This document shows, one piece after another, positions 8,225-14,378 of a DNA stretch of 14,378 bases. The notes under the pieces were generated by a model. That model did not search any database, had not been told where the DNA came from, and saw nothing but the letters and a program-made list of their open reading frames with translations. The first letter of the stretch is position 1; each line of letters starts with the position of its first letter. This DNA is from CAZFDT01 sp964518335. GTDB taxonomy: Bacteria > Planctomycetota > Phycisphaerae > Phycisphaerales > Phycisphaeraceae. The stretch covers positions 1 to 14,378 of the forward strand of contig CAZFDT010000109.1 of the NCBI GenBank assembly GCA_964518335.1, read 5' to 3'. A program made the translations under genes and the position numbers.

Positions 8225-9370
8225 TCAAGAGACGGGCGACATCGCCTCCGGGAGGCAAGGCCCCGAGCTTGCGCGAGGCATCAGTTCCTGTGTGATGACC
8301 TCATGATGGCTTGGCTCCGGCATGCCGCGCACCAGATTGACGACCTTGTCCACCGCCCGTTCGATCATTTGCTGATGAATCGCAGGCGAATCCGGGGCTG
8401 TCAGCGGCAGACGATGGCCAAACGGCAGCAGGTCGGACAACGCCACAACGGACAGATCGCCGGGGACATTCACGCCTCTGCGGTTGCAGGCTGCCAGTAG
8501 CACGTCCGCCAGGAACTCGTCTTCAACGATGACCGCCGTCGGCTTGGGATCAATGTCGAAGACCGACTCCACCTGCTCCCAGCGCGGACTGTCCTGCGGC
8601 TCTTCGATGGTCACCAAGAGGTTGCGTGCGTCGCACATCTGCCGATCAAACAGCAGGCGACGAAAGGTCTGGTCGCGGATCTCACGATCCGACGCGCGGG
8701 GGTAGACCACGTAAGCGATGCGGCGATGGCCGAGTTCGTAGAGGTGGTTCACGGCTTCGCGCAAGACGCCGACACTGTCGCGAACGATCGCGCCGGCGTA
8801 GTCGCGATAGGAGGGCAAGATCGCGCCGCAGTACACGTGCTTGATATTGTTGGCCTTGAAGAACTCGTGGTCGGCCGGGGCAGCGTCGCCGTCGGCGATG
8901 ATGAAGCCATTGATTTTCTCATCGAGGATGCGCCGCCCAAACGTTTCGGCAAGCTTGCCTCGTTGATAGAACACAATCTGGGCGACGAAGTCGTGCTCGT
9001 GCTGCTTCTGATCGAGTGCCGCCATATATGACGCGATGGCCGGATGGTGGCCAGAGACCTTGAACTTGAGCATGAAGCTGCGCAGTCCGAGCATGATCCG
9101 TGGCGGCGCCGCCACGACCGATGCGGGACGTTCCTTGACGAATGTGCCGACGCGTGGCTGAGTCTCAACCAGCCCCCGCTTGGCCAATTCGTTCAACCCG
9201 CGACGAACGGTCAGATGGTTGACACCCATGGCCCTGGACAGGTCCATCAGGGAAGGCAGCTTGTGGCCGGGCGCATACTTGCCGCTGAGCACTTCACGCT
9301 CAATCTGATCGCGAACCTGCTGATAACGCAGTCGCGAATGCTGAGCCAAGATGGAGTTGGGTGTCGTCAT
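8225..9370 (-). CDS. GntR/LacI hybrid (AraR-type) transcriptional regulator
   Basis: A 381-residue DNA-binding sugar sensor. Residues about 13-79 are a GntR winged helix-turn-helix: YQQVRDQIEREVLSGKYAPG, then KLPSLMDLSRAMGVNHLTVRRGLNEL split by the turn, then KRGLVETQPRVGTFV as the wing. Residues about 92-370 have the form of a LacI/periplasmic-binding-protein sensor, seen in ILDEKINGFIIADGD, HLYELGHRRIAYV, PTAVIVEDEFLADVLL, GVNVPGDLSVVALSD and a closing MIERAVDKVVNLV. This architecture is that of AraR, which releases DNA when a sugar binds. AAGGA lies five bases before the ATG. It is divergent from the plus-strand operon, and probable operators lie between them, so it likely controls that operon and itself. 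A 128-bp gap separates it from the minus-strand series, which may or may not share its transcript. The ligand is unknown. Confidence 0.9.
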   Translation of the reverse strand: MTTPNSILAQHSRLRYQQVRDQIEREVLSGKYAPGHKLPSLMDLSRAMGVNHLTVRRGLNELAKRGLVETQPRVGTFVKERPASVVAAPPRIMLGLRSFMLKFKVSGHHPAIASYMAALDQKQHEHDFVAQIVFYQRGKLAETFGRRILDEKINGFIIADGDAAPADHEFFKANNIKHVYCGAILPSYRDYAGAIVRDSVGVLREAVNHLYELGHRRIAYVVYPRASDREIRDQTFRRLLFDRQMCDARNLLVTIEEPQDSPRWEQVESVFDIDPKPTAVIVEDEFLADVLLAACNRRGVNVPGDLSVVALSDLLPFGHRLPLTAPDSPAIHQQMIERAVDKVVNLVRGMPEPSHHEVITQELMPRASSGPCLPEAMSPVS

Positions 9371-9433
9371 CGTGATCCTTCACTCGAGCTTCCGGCGAGT
9401 TGTTCCGCTTGTCCTCGCCTGCAAGTCCACGGG

Positions 9434-9442
9434 AATATATCA
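9434..9442 (-). promoter_or_regulatory. Extended -10 promoter element for the regulator gene
   Basis: On the minus strand 9442-9434 reads TGATATATT, an extended -10 (TG-n-TATATT, five of six matches to TATAAT). No good -35 is visible at 16-18 bases upstream, which is usual for extended -10 promoters. Transcription would start near 9427, giving a leader of roughly 55 bases to the ATG at 9370. The element coincides with one ATATCA site, which fits autorepression. Confidence 0.45.
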
Positions 9443-9473
9443 AACAATGCCACAAACATATCACACCATATCA
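9437..9473. repeat. Three helically phased ATATCA sites, probable regulator binding array
   Basis: ATATCA occurs at 9437-9442, 9458-9463 and 9468-9473, starting 21 and 10 bases apart, so all three lie on nearly the same face of the helix. The last two sit in a tandem near-repeat, CATATCACAC followed by CATATCAGAC. The same hexamer forms the inverted repeat at 9595-9617. It is absent from the 128 bp before the DNRLRE gene. A role as operator half-sites for the GntR/LacI regulator is inferred from position and spacing. Confidence 0.5.
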
Positions 9474-9584
9474 GACGTGTCAAGCCTTGCCTCCCCGCGG
9501 CGCCCGCCGACTCGGGAATTGGCGACGTTATTTGGCTTATTTCCCAGCCATTGGCCCGCACCAGAGCATGTTCACGCCCGTCGG

Positions 9585-9612
9585 TTGCATAACCATATCA
9601 GTGTGATATACT
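9585..9612 (+). promoter_or_regulatory. Promoter of the plus-strand operon
   Basis: TATACT at 9607-9612 matches five of six bases of the sigma-70 -10 consensus and is preceded by TGA, giving an extended -10. TTGCAT at 9585-9590, with a 16-base spacer, is a partial -35. Transcription would start near 9619, about 70 bases ahead of the first ATG. The spacer and -10 are covered by the inverted repeat at 9595-9617. Confidence 0.5.
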
Positions 9613-9617
9613 GATAT
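9595..9617. promoter_or_regulatory. Probable operator: 8-bp inverted repeat over the -10
   Basis: ATATCAGT (9595-9602), a seven-base spacer GTGATAT, and ACTGATAT (9610-9617) form perfect 8-bp arms with 15-bp centre spacing. Nested inside is a second pairing, ATATCA-GTG-TGATAT (9595-9609). The site overlaps the promoter spacer and -10, an ideal place for a repressor. Size and symmetry suit a dimeric GntR-type winged helix. Assignment to the neighbouring regulator is inferred. Confidence 0.55.
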
Positions 9618-9691
9618 AGAAACCCGCCCGCCACTGGCGGGGACTGGACCGCCCAGGCGTTTGTCACTTGCGGGGTTGGGACGCTGTTTGG

Positions 9692-11044
9692 ATGACCAAC
9701 CGATCTGCAAATCTGGCTGCCGTCGCCGATGACCTGCCCGATCTGGCCCGCGCCGCGGCGCTGGCGTGCCACTGGCTGACGCAGGTAGCGATGGTGCTGG
9801 GTGACGAGCTGGGCGAGAACGACCACAACGCCCAGGGCTTGTGCTACGGGCACTGGCGAGGCGCTTTTCGCGGCGAGTATGCCGTCGCCGAGCGGCGCTG
9901 GTGGTTCTTCTGCCCGGTGTGGCACGGTGGGCAGGCGGTCAAAGCCTTGGCCCATGCAAGCCTGCTCCTCGACGATGCCGCGCTCATGGCCTCGGCCAAG
10001 GTGGGAGCAGATTTCATCCTTCGCAATCAGGTCACAGACGGCCCGGACCAGGGGTTGCTGCTGGCCTACGAAGACGAACCCGACCGCGTGAACACCAGCG
10101 CCATCCTTGAGGCGATAGACGGCCTGTATGTCCTGGCCGACGTGACCGGCGAACGTCGCTACGTGGATGCGGGCATCGCCGCAGTGCAATGGTGCCTTCG
10201 GCGAGCCTGGATTCGGGGCCAGGGGCTGGTGCTGGATCTCTACGATCCTGCGGTTCGCACCTTTGCAGACCGACCCTATCGTGCGAAAGACAACGGGGCG
10301 GGCCGCCCCCTGGCCGACGACGCCATCTGGCTCAAGACCTACGAACGGACGCGCGATCCGATGTACCGCGAAGCGTTTTACGAGATCATGGAGCGCCTGC
10401 TCCAGGATGAGCGACCGGCAGGGAACTGGATCGACTATGGCCCGGCCGACGCCGACACAGGCAGCATCCATCCGCGTCACGCCTATTGGTGGGGCAGACC
10501 GATGCTCGACGCATGGCGAGATACTGGCGATCAGCGCTGGCTCGACGCCGCGATCCGGGCCGGCCATTGGTACCGGCAGGCGCAGCGAGTGGATGGCGGG
10601 ATATTTTACCAGACGTTTCCGGATTTCCGGACAACGTCGTTCGGGCATGCCACCAGTGGCATCATGTGCGCCGCCATCCTGTGGATCGACCTCTTCCAAG
10701 CCACGAAGGATCCGTGCTGGCTGACACCGATCGCTCGTGCGTTCCAATACGGCCTATCCATGCAGTTCACTGCGCCGCAAGACGCCAATCTCCTGGGCTG
10801 CCTCTTGGAGCAAGTCGCCCCACCCGATGGCACGGATCGCAATCCCTACCACATTCGCGATCTGGGAACCATCTTTTTTGTCCAGGCAGCGTCACACCTG
10901 CTCCGTGAAGCTACGGGCAATGATCGACGTGGCGAGAATGGGGCAGTTCCCAAATCGTTGCCTGCATGCAACGCTCTCGATCACCAGCCCATGGCACGGT
11001 GCAGTCGCGCTGCTGCCCGCGAGAATGGAGAAGGCCACATATGA
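9692..11044 (+). CDS. (alpha/alpha)6-barrel carbohydrate-active-like protein
   Basis: A 450-residue protein, probably cytoplasmic since no signal peptide is visible. It consists of repeated helix pairs of the six-hairpin glycosidase type: WFFCPVWHGGQAVKALAHA (71-89), AILEAIDGLYVLADVTGERRY across 137-157, DDAIWLKTYERTRDPMY (209-225), YWWGRPMLDAWRDTGDQRW across 265-283, and GIMCAAILWIDLFQATKDP (323-341). Alternating helices with Gly-Ile/Asp turns resemble GH88/GH105 or epimerase-like folds, but no catalytic signature settles the family. I recognise the fold, not the enzyme. The ATG at 9692 is preferred; a TTG eight codons upstream at 9668 is possible, and neither has a strong ribosome site. The last 40 residues have no helical pattern and look like an unstructured tail. 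The TGA overlaps the next gene's ATG as ATGA, so the two are probably coupled. It is the first gene of the operon under the proposed operator. Confidence 0.68.
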   Translation: MTNRSANLAAVADDLPDLARAAALACHWLTQVAMVLGDELGENDHNAQGLCYGHWRGAFRGEYAVAERRWWFFCPVWHGGQAVKALAHASLLLDDAALMASAKVGADFILRNQVTDGPDQGLLLAYEDEPDRVNTSAILEAIDGLYVLADVTGERRYVDAGIAAVQWCLRRAWIRGQGLVLDLYDPAVRTFADRPYRAKDNGAGRPLADDAIWLKTYERTRDPMYREAFYEIMERLLQDERPAGNWIDYGPADADTGSIHPRHAYWWGRPMLDAWRDTGDQRWLDAAIRAGHWYRQAQRVDGGIFYQTFPDFRTTSFGHATSGIMCAAILWIDLFQATKDPCWLTPIARAFQYGLSMQFTAPQDANLLGCLLEQVAPPDGTDRNPYHIRDLGTIFFVQAASHLLREATGNDRRGENGAVPKSLPACNALDHQPMARCSRAAARENGEGHI

Positions 11045-12660
11045 GGGTCCCGGGAACACACAGCACCATGAAGGCCGGAGTCGCAAAACTCGACATCACC
11101 TTTGATGGGCATGGCACCTGGGCCACCTTGCTCTCCGACAAAGTCAAGAGGCACATTCCACCCGCATATCTGGCCAAGACAATCGAAATGTCCGACCCGA
11201 TGTACGTGAGGGCTCTGGTGCTCGATAACGGACAACAACAGATCGTGCTGCTGACGATGGACGTGACCGCCATCGGCGCACGGACGATCAGCCAGAACAT
11301 CCTGGATGACAGCGCTGATGACTTCATGCCCAGGCTGCGGCAACGTATCGAGACGACATTTGGCATCCCGGGCAGTCATGTGAGCGCTTGTGCCTCACAC
11401 AGCCACCAAGTCCCGCGCATGCTGTGCGATGACGAATCTCAGATCGACAGAGCGCTCGAAGCCGTCGACCAGGCGCGTCAGAGCATGGTTCCCGTGACCA
11501 TCGCCGTCGGCTCGGCCCGCGAGAACGGCCTGAGCTTCAATCGCACCCTCATGATGAAGGACGGGACTGATTTCACCGTAAGAAGCTACCACACGCCCAT
11601 GCCGCCCGATCACGAAGTCGAGGCATTGCGCCCAATCGACCCTGAGATCGGTGTGCTCCGAATCGACCGACTCGATGGCCGCGCGCTGGCGATCGTCTAT
11701 AACTTTGGCGTGCACTTGCTGCTCGGCGCCCCGACCGGAGAGCAGGGCACGATTACTGCCGATCACGTTGGCGTCACGTTACGGTACCTAGAGGAATGCA
11801 TCGGAGACGAAGTCATGGCGTTCTTTCTCCAGGGCGCCGTGGGCGATTCCTGCGAGGTCTGCACGTTTGATCCAGAACACCCGAGCAGCGCACAGAGCTA
11901 TGGCACGCAGCTGGGTCAGAGTGTGATGAGAGCTTGGATCGACGCCAGGCCCTGCTCGGCCAGGCTTGATGTGGTCACGAGACAGATCGATCTGCCGTTG
12001 AGGAGCGATATACCAGCCGTGATTGCGGCCCTGAAGCAAGAGCAGGCGCAACTGTTGGCCTCACTGCAGTACACGTCCCTGAACTTCAAATCATTTCTTC
12101 CGCTCTACCTGAAGTACGCCCTGAGCGCGGATTTCCCCTCGCACTGGGCGTTTCGCTATCTGCATGCCGATAATCGTGGTGACCTCGCCTTGCGCGCGAT
12201 GGATGAACGAAATAGACACGCCATCGACAAATACCTCGACAGCATCAAGACCATGGAACGCATGGCAGGAAACCAGGAGAAGATCGCGACCCTCGAGAAG
12301 CACCAGGAGGTGATCGAGCAACTGGGTACTCCCGTCATTGCCGCTGAGTTCAAGGGAATCGCCATAGGTGACTGCATCTTTGTCACCGCGCCCATGGAAA
12401 TACTTGCGGAAACGGCACTGACGCTCAAAGACAAGTCGCCCTTTGAGCACACGTTCATCGTGTCTCTTTCCAACGGCTACCTGCATTACGCGCCTCCTGC
12501 TTCTTATTATCCTCGTGGCGGGTACGAGGTGACCGAGTGCCTGCTGGCACCTGCATGGCAGGTGACGTTCGAAGGTGTCGTCGATGATCTGCTCAGCGAG
12601 CTTTGCTCGTCGGCGGCCACCTCTGCACCTGTCCCGGAGCCTGTAACGATATCCAGATGA
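11041..12660 (+). CDS. Neutral/alkaline ceramidase N-terminal-domain hydrolase-like protein
   Basis: A 539-residue member of the neutral/alkaline non-lysosomal ceramidase domain group, whose studied enzymes are zinc amidases that cut the N-acyl bond of ceramide. The family pattern is clear: MKAGVAKLDIT at the start, MYVRALVLDNG with a following VLLTMD strand, ASHSH with H120 and H122, NFGVH with H225, FLQGAVGD, APMEIL with E453, NGYLHYAPP and GGYEVTE. H120, H225 and E453 sit where the ceramidase zinc ligands are expected, with a tyrosine near 480-483 as the fourth. It lacks a signal peptide and the C-terminal Ig-like domain of secreted ceramidases, so it is likely cytoplasmic and may act on another amide or ester. 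The start at 11041 has AGAAGG six bases upstream and overlaps the previous stop as ATGA; an ATG at 11068 is the alternative. The beta-propeller gene follows after four bases. Confidence 0.8.
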   Translation: MRVPGTHSTMKAGVAKLDITFDGHGTWATLLSDKVKRHIPPAYLAKTIEMSDPMYVRALVLDNGQQQIVLLTMDVTAIGARTISQNILDDSADDFMPRLRQRIETTFGIPGSHVSACASHSHQVPRMLCDDESQIDRALEAVDQARQSMVPVTIAVGSARENGLSFNRTLMMKDGTDFTVRSYHTPMPPDHEVEALRPIDPEIGVLRIDRLDGRALAIVYNFGVHLLLGAPTGEQGTITADHVGVTLRYLEECIGDEVMAFFLQGAVGDSCEVCTFDPEHPSSAQSYGTQLGQSVMRAWIDARPCSARLDVVTRQIDLPLRSDIPAVIAALKQEQAQLLASLQYTSLNFKSFLPLYLKYALSADFPSHWAFRYLHADNRGDLALRAMDERNRHAIDKYLDSIKTMERMAGNQEKIATLEKHQEVIEQLGTPVIAAEFKGIAIGDCIFVTAPMEILAETALTLKDKSPFEHTFIVSLSNGYLHYAPPASYYPRGGYEVTECLLAPAWQVTFEGVVDDLLSELCSSAATSAPVPEPVTISR

Positions 12661-12664
12661 TGCA

Positions 12665-14035
12665 ATGGCGAGCTGCAGCATGCGTGTATCCCACCACGCC
12701 GACTCCGATCCAGACATGCGAAAGGTCTTCACGACCGACATTGCTGGAGTTGCGCCAGTAGTGACCCGCGACATGGCGGGTCGGCGCCATCCAGACAGTC
12801 ACCCTTCACAACGGGCACGATTTCACCTGGCGACTCCAACCCGCACGACCGCGTGCAACCGCATCAGTCCCAACGATGGGCACTACTTTTTTGCATACTA
12901 TGACAAGCTGCAATTTAGCGTTGACAATCGCTTGGTGCTCATGCAGCGCGCCGACTTCTGCGATCGCCAACCCCGTCCGGACGACGCGCTCCGTGTGGGC
13001 ATGGTCGATCGGGCGGCAGACCACAACTGGATTGAACTGGGCCAGACGACCGCATGGTGCTGGCAGCAGGGCTGCATGCTTCAATGGCTCCCCGGCTCGT
13101 CACAACACATCATTTACAATGTCCGGGGCCAAACGCAGTACCAGTCGGTGCTGAAGGACGTGAATACGGGTCGCACTCGCATTCTCCCTCGCGCGATATA
13201 TTGCATCCGCAGCGACGGCGTCGAAGCCATCTCGCTGGATTTTGACCGCCTCGCGCACACGCGGCCGGGGTATGGGTACAGCGGACATGCGGATGCACCG
13301 TGCAGGACTGCCGCACCTGACGACACTGGCATCTGGTCCATGCAGATTGCCGATGGCCGTGTGGAGTTGCTTCGATCAGTCGGTGAGGTGGCCGCGATCA
13401 GGCCCAACGCGTCCATGCACAATGCCGTGCACTGGTTCAATCATGCGTTGTACAACCCCAGCGGCAGCCGATTCATCGTGCTGCATCGCTGGAAGAGTCA
13501 CGATCGAAGACACACTCGAATGTACACGTGTCATCGCGACGGTTCCAACCTGTTCTGCATCAGTGACAGCACTGCCGAAGGAAGCTGGCATGCCAGCCAT
13601 TTCTGGTGGTGGGATGATCACACGATCGTAGTGTGGGGCGAGAACTTTGATGAAAGAGGGGGTGCCTATCTGGTGGTCCGCGATGGTGAGACACGCCCAT
13701 GCCGCGTTCTCGGCCGCGAGACGCTGGTGACTGACGGCCACATGAGCTTTGCACCAGGTGAACGATCCCGTTGGATGCTGTCCGATACGTACCCCGACAG
13801 TAACACGAATCTTCGCGCTCTGTTTCTCTACGATGTCGAATCCGACACGCAGTACCCGCTGGTTGAACTGGATGCTGGTCCTTACAGCGGGTACGACCCA
13901 CAGACGAATCCCTTACGCTGCGATCTGCATCCGCGTTGGGACCGATCGGGCAACTGCATCACCTTCGACTCCATTCACGAGGGATTTCGCGCGATATACA
14001 TGGTGGATGTGGCGCCAATCCTGGCCAACATATGA
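12665..14035 (+). CDS. Oligogalacturonate-lyase-like beta-propeller protein of unknown function
   Basis: A 456-residue protein of a family frequent in planctomycetes and related bacteria that I recognise by pattern but that has no known function. From about residue 64 it is a propeller resembling TolB and PL22 oligogalacturonate lyases: NRISPNDGHYFFAYYDK (65-81), WCWQQGCMLQWLPGS (131-145), TRPGYGYSG (199-207), HWFNHALYNPSGSRFIVLHRW (split, 256-276), SHFWWWDDHTIVVW (311-324), TDGHMSFAPG (356-365), SDTYPD (373-378) and LHPRWDRSG with FDSIHEG (421-440). The many histidines at blade ends could bind a metal as in PL22, but the ligand set is not proven. Residues 1-60 are poorly structured, lack a signal peptide, and the start is uncertain; ATGs at 12683 and 12716 are alternatives, none with a good ribosome site. 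It is the last gene of the operon, four bases after the ceramidase-like gene. A lyase or sugar-binding role is inferred. Confidence 0.7.
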   Translation: MASCSMRVSHHADSDPDMRKVFTTDIAGVAPVVTRDMAGRRHPDSHPSQRARFHLATPTRTTACNRISPNDGHYFFAYYDKLQFSVDNRLVLMQRADFCDRQPRPDDALRVGMVDRAADHNWIELGQTTAWCWQQGCMLQWLPGSSQHIIYNVRGQTQYQSVLKDVNTGRTRILPRAIYCIRSDGVEAISLDFDRLAHTRPGYGYSGHADAPCRTAAPDDTGIWSMQIADGRVELLRSVGEVAAIRPNASMHNAVHWFNHALYNPSGSRFIVLHRWKSHDRRHTRMYTCHRDGSNLFCISDSTAEGSWHASHFWWWDDHTIVVWGENFDERGGAYLVVRDGETRPCRVLGRETLVTDGHMSFAPGERSRWMLSDTYPDSNTNLRALFLYDVESDTQYPLVELDAGPYSGYDPQTNPLRCDLHPRWDRSGNCITFDSIHEGFRAIYMVDVAPILANI

Positions 14036-14059
14036 ATCGCGGCAGAACACTCAGACACG

Positions 14060-14099
14060 GGTGCATGTCTTAGACCACGGCCCCAATCATTCATGCACC
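14060..14099. repeat. 8-bp inverted repeat between convergent genes
   Basis: GGTGCATG (14060-14067) and CATGCACC (14092-14099) are exact inverted copies with a 24-base loop. They lie between the plus-strand propeller gene and the convergent decarboxylase-like frame, whose stop the right arm overlaps. A hairpin here could slow transcription from both sides. There is no T-run, so it is not a standard intrinsic terminator and chance is possible. Confidence 0.25.
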
Positions 14100-14366
14100 T
14101 GCCGCAAAGAACGCCGCCAGTTTCTCCAGTCGATCATACCGGCTCGTGGGCATCGCCTGGTCGGCCAGCCCCACGATCAGACGCCGTGGACTGATCGTGT
14201 CGCGCAGCATGGCCATGTGATCGTCAAACACCGTGTCGCTCACATGTTCCTCCAGCAGCGTGCTGGGCACGCCGCCCCAGATGACTACGCGATCACTGAA
14301 GCGACGGGCGATATCTGCCAACGGGTGGCCTGCTCCCCGAAAACTGATCCAGTTGGTATGAGAGTC
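14091..14366 (-). pseudogene. C-terminal part of a uroporphyrinogen-decarboxylase-like protein, frame closed upstream
   Basis: On the minus strand the last 76 residues read VVIWGGVPSTLLEEHVSD, then RRLIVGLADQAMP and RYDRLEKLAAFF. This is the C-terminal end of URO-D-like proteins, where WGG(I/V)PS, a VSD segment, and a GVADQ(V)PP motif are typical. Such proteins include both heme-pathway decarboxylases and corrinoid methyltransferases; this divergent form belongs to the broad planctomycete group and is not a standard hemE. A full member has about 350 residues. The frame can be followed upstream only to a TGA at 14369-14367, 11 bases before the window edge. No normal start with a ribosome site is seen. 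Either the gene is broken by a frameshift or stop, or the upstream part lies in another frame beyond the edge. It converges on the plus-strand operon. Confidence 0.55.
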
Positions 14367-14378
14367 TCAACGGCCCCG

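Larger units (their letters stand above)
9371..9691. other. Divergent control region between regulator and plus-strand operon
   Basis: This 321-bp gap holds no credible gene. It is AT-rich at two places, 9431-9480 and 9585-9620, against a GC-rich background. Both patches contain ATATCA/TGATAT sites and an extended -10 element, one promoter facing each way. The stretch 9481-9580 between them shows nothing I can name. Confidence 0.7.

Noticed and set aside
7359..8306. Plus-strand open frame (315 codons) opposite the DNRLRE PEP-CTERM gene
   Set aside because: The minus-strand gene has a signal peptide, sorting tail and strong ribosome site; this frame has none of these.
9572..10747. Minus-strand open frame (391 codons) opposite the (alpha/alpha)6 gene
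   Set aside because: It would cover the promoter and operator at 9585-9617, and its translation shows no recognisable fold; the plus-strand reading has clear helical repeats.
12628..12657. VPEP near the C-terminus of the ceramidase-like protein as a PEP-CTERM signal
   Set aside because: No hydrophobic helix or arginine cluster follows and the protein has no signal peptide; this is chance.
1..14378. CRISPR array, tRNA, rRNA or phage-defence system
   Set aside because: No regularly spaced repeats, no cloverleaf or conserved rRNA segments, and no nuclease, helicase or toxin-like motifs were seen on either strand.

Overview
The window looks like a carbohydrate-utilisation locus from a GC-rich member of the Planctomycetota (Phycisphaerae-like) or a nearby PVC-group lineage. 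The taxon is an inference. It rests on a DUF1559-type prepilin-like protein (an expansion typical of planctomycetes), two PEP-CTERM proteins side by side, and a set of weakly characterised glycosidase-like, ceramidase-like and beta-propeller proteins. No rRNA, tRNA, CRISPR array or complete insertion sequence was seen.

Layout. Positions 110-320 hold a frameshifted remnant of an IS91-type (Y2) transposase. From 9370 down to 427 every gene is on the minus strand. In transcription order they are: a GntR/LacI hybrid regulator (9370-8225); a DNRLRE-type PEP-CTERM protein (8096-7272); a TIM-barrel glycosidase-like PEP-CTERM protein (7221-5728); a prepilin-like DUF1559 protein whose start overlaps the previous stop as ATGA (5731-4922); a large secreted GH123/DUF4091-like protein (4858-1982); and a signal-less GH32/43-type beta-propeller protein (1923-427). 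Across a 320-bp divergent control region lies a plus-strand operon: an (alpha/alpha)6-barrel protein (9692-11044), an ATGA-coupled neutral-ceramidase-domain hydrolase (11041-12660), and a beta-propeller protein starting 4 bp further on (12665-14035). At the right edge, convergent with this operon, is the C-terminal end of a uroporphyrinogen-decarboxylase-like protein whose frame is closed by a stop at 14367-14369.

How it may work. Four consecutive products on the minus strand carry export signals: Sec signal peptides, two PEP-CTERM anchors and one prepilin leader. The last minus-strand gene and all plus-strand products lack them. A reasonable model is exported binding and cleavage of a glycan or glycoconjugate by the minus-strand set, and cytoplasmic completion by the plus-strand set. 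The GntR/LacI hybrid would sense a small sugar. Its probable operators are visible: an 8-bp inverted repeat (ATATCAGT, 7-nt spacer, ACTGATAT) lies on an extended -10 promoter facing the plus operon, and three helically phased ATATCA sites lie on and upstream of the regulator's own extended -10.

The most interesting hypothesis is the pairing of a GH123-like protein with a ceramidase-domain protein. The first-described GH123 enzyme acts on glycosphingolipids, so the locus could process a GalNAc-containing glycolipid. This remains an inference: both families are broad and the substrates here are unknown.
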